64,000 nucleotides of DNA. Source: JAEXOD01 sp963663265. GTDB lineage: Bacteria; Bacteroidota; Ignavibacteria; Ignavibacteriales; Melioribacteraceae. The stretch spans positions 310,001-374,000 of the forward strand of contig CAXXXM010000001.1 of assembly GCA_963663265.2 (NCBI GenBank), given 5' to 3'. A program made the translations under genes and the position numbers. Position 1 is the first letter of the stretch, and each line of letters starts with the position of its first letter. The notes under the pieces were generated by a model, which searched no databases, was not told where the DNA came from, and saw nothing but the letters and a program-made list of their open reading frames with translations. Of this stretch, positions 62,588 to 64,000 are shown piece after piece.

Positions 62588-64000
62588 ATGATAAGACTTT
62601 TGACATCTATTCTTCTTTTATTTCTTCCTTTTGAAATCTTTTCACAAAATAAGATTGTTAATATAATTGATAGTCTTTACGTTGTTGTGCAAAACAGTAA
62701 GGGTGATGAACAGATAAATGCATATATTGAGTATATATGGGAATATCGTAATATAAATCCTTTGGTAAGTATTAAGCATGCACCAAAAATTTTTGAGCTT
62801 CTAAAACAAAATCCAAACCAGCAATTTGAAGGTACTTTAAATAATGTTTTAGGAGTTATTCATACGTTTATTGGAAATTATGATGTTGCTTTATCTTATC
62901 ATTTAAAGTCACTTAAAATTAGAGAAAAAGCAAATGATAAAAGGTCAATTGCCGCATCTTATAATAACTTAGCATTAGTTTATCAGGAAGCAAAAAATTA
63001 TGATAAGGCATTAGAATATTATTTTAAGTCTTTAAGCATAAAGAACGAATTGGGAAATAAAGTAGCAATTGGTTTAACTTTAAATAATATTGGTGGTATA
63101 TATCGGTTACAAAAGAATTATAATAAATCATTAGAATACCACGAAAAAGCATTTCTTCTTGTTAAGCAAATGAATAATAATGAAGTTTTATCATTAACTT
63201 ACCAAGGAATGGGGCAGGTCTACTCTGCATTGGGGAATCATGTGTTAGCAATAGAGTTTTTTCAAACCTCGTTAAAATTATTGGAAAGTATTGGGAATAT
63301 TCAAGGAACTTCAAAGATATTAAACGCTTTAGCAAATGAATATTATATGAATAACGATGTTGATAATGCAAAATATGTTTTAACAAAATCGGTTGCAATA
63401 GCTGAAAAAATGGATATGAAACCCCAGTTAGTGGATGCTTATCAATTATTAAGTCAGATTTTTGCCAAAAATAATGATTTTGTTAATGCTTATAAATATT
63501 CATTACTTTATACAAATGTTCATAATAAGCTTTTTAATTCAGAACAAAATAAGCATTTAGTTAATATTCAAATGCAATATGAAACTGAAAAGCAAGCCAA
63601 TAAAATAAAAACACTTGAATTAGAACAACAGAGATCTATAAGAAATATTTTAATTTTAGTTGTGTCTGTTTTTTTATTAACAGGTATAATAGCTTTTCAA
63701 AGATTTAGGTACGGGCTTAAGACTAATAAAAATCTTGAACTAAGAAATAAAAAGATTGAAACACTTTATAAAATAGGTGAAGCAGTTAATGGTACTAAAG
63801 ATATAAAAGAATTTTACTCAATTATACATGATACTATTAGTCAGCTAATGAATGCTAAAAATTTTTATATTGCTATTTATGATGATGAAAAACAAACAAT
63901 TGAGTATCCTTATTTTATTGATGAGTATGATACAGATTCGCATCTACAAGAATTTGAGGCTCAAAAATTTGGAAAAGGTATTACTGAATACTTGATATTG
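62588..64000 (+). CDS. TPR-GAF sensor protein, 5' part only
   Basis: Open through the end of the window (471 codons, no stop). A signal peptide or anchor (LLTSILLLFLPFEIFSQ) precedes tetratricopeptide repeats with the unit ASYNNLALVYQEAKNYDKALEYYFKSLSI (residues about 90-330), then a transmembrane helix (NILILVVSVFLLTGIIAF), a coiled coil (LKTNKNLELRNKKIETLY) and the start of a GAF domain (IKEFYSIIHDTISQLMNAKNFYIAIYDD). This is the layout of periplasmic-TPR hybrid sensor kinases or adenylate/diguanylate cyclases; the output domain lies beyond the window. The tail of the family, kinase or other, is unseen. Confidence 0.8.
   Translation, partial: MIRLLTSILLLFLPFEIFSQNKIVNIIDSLYVVVQNSKGDEQINAYIEYIWEYRNINPLVSIKHAPKIFELLKQNPNQQFEGTLNNVLGVIHTFIGNYDVALSYHLKSLKIREKANDKRSIAASYNNLALVYQEAKNYDKALEYYFKSLSIKNELGNKVAIGLTLNNIGGIYRLQKNYNKSLEYHEKAFLLVKQMNNNEVLSLTYQGMGQVYSALGNHVLAIEFFQTSLKLLESIGNIQGTSKILNALANEYYMNNDVDNAKYVLTKSVAIAEKMDMKPQLVDAYQLLSQIFAKNNDFVNAYKYSLLYTNVHNKLFNSEQNKHLVNIQMQYETEKQANKIKTLELEQQRSIRNILILVVSVFLLTGIIAFQRFRYGLKTNKNLELRNKKIETLYKIGEAVNGTKDIKEFYSIIHDTISQLMNAKNFYIAIYDDEKQTIEYPYFIDEYDTDSHLQEFEAQKFGKGITEYLIL

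Noticed and set aside
1..64000. tRNA, rRNA or tmRNA genes
   Set aside because: No clover-leaf-like stretch with conserved T-arm or anticodon-arm bases was recognised in the gene-free stretches, though this was checked by eye only.

Overview
The window is AT-rich bacterial DNA (A+T clearly dominant, short intergenic gaps, 5' ends often just after a GAGG/GGAG). SprA and the PglZ-type response regulator PorX (type IX secretion), bacillithiol-type BshA, ferredoxin-dependent 2-oxoglutarate oxidoreductase (KorAB), DUF6600 and TonB/Oar-like receptors point to the Bacteroidota/Chlorobiota/Ignavibacteriota group. I favour Ignavibacteria, by inference from gene content only. Two clear promoters have the form TTG-N19-TAnnTTTG, the Bacteroidota-type sigma consensus.

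Layout. 0.1-11.8 kb: secreted GH13 amylase, Oar-like TonB receptor, KdsC, a secreted transglutaminase-like protein, an unknown helical protein, a convergent rmlD/pfkB pair and BshA. 11.8-12.7 kb: gene-free repeat block. 12.7-28 kb: alanine dehydrogenase, CoA-transferase, PPP phosphatase, the giant sprA, then porX-tsaE-tsaB-DUF1573-accD. 27-35.6 kb: polysaccharide deacetylase, M49 peptidase with a rare HEISH motif, DUF6600 protein, L28, ferritin, a secreted metallophosphoesterase, a methyltransferase and a CDF metal exporter.

35.6-49.3 kb is a defence island bounded on both sides by gene-free repeat DNA. It holds a small S-like protein, hsdM, rhuM, hsdS, a 995-residue reverse transcriptase-nitrilase fusion (DRT1/UG1-like), hsdR and a YgjP-like metallopeptidase, all on one strand with tiny gaps. 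The anti-phage RT sitting inside the type I restriction operon is the most interesting gene arrangement here.

49.3-64 kb returns to housekeeping: nadE, dsbD, korAB, sucC with a glutamate-semialdehyde dehydrogenase, a YceI-like protein, a SirB1-like protein, an acylating aldehyde dehydrogenase with a tail resembling a microcompartment targeting peptide, and the 5' part of a TPR-GAF sensor cut by the window end.

The three gene-free blocks (11.8-12.7, 35.6-37.15, 48.5-49.3 kb) share a repeat vocabulary: foldback elements ended by four 7-bp units on each side, a short MITE-like element with inverted ends (one copy splits a foldback and has a 7-bp target duplication), a 187-bp direct duplication, a 97-bp repeat ending in a terminator-like hairpin, and many short hairpins with unrelated stems. 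No tRNA, rRNA, CRISPR array or transposase gene was found.
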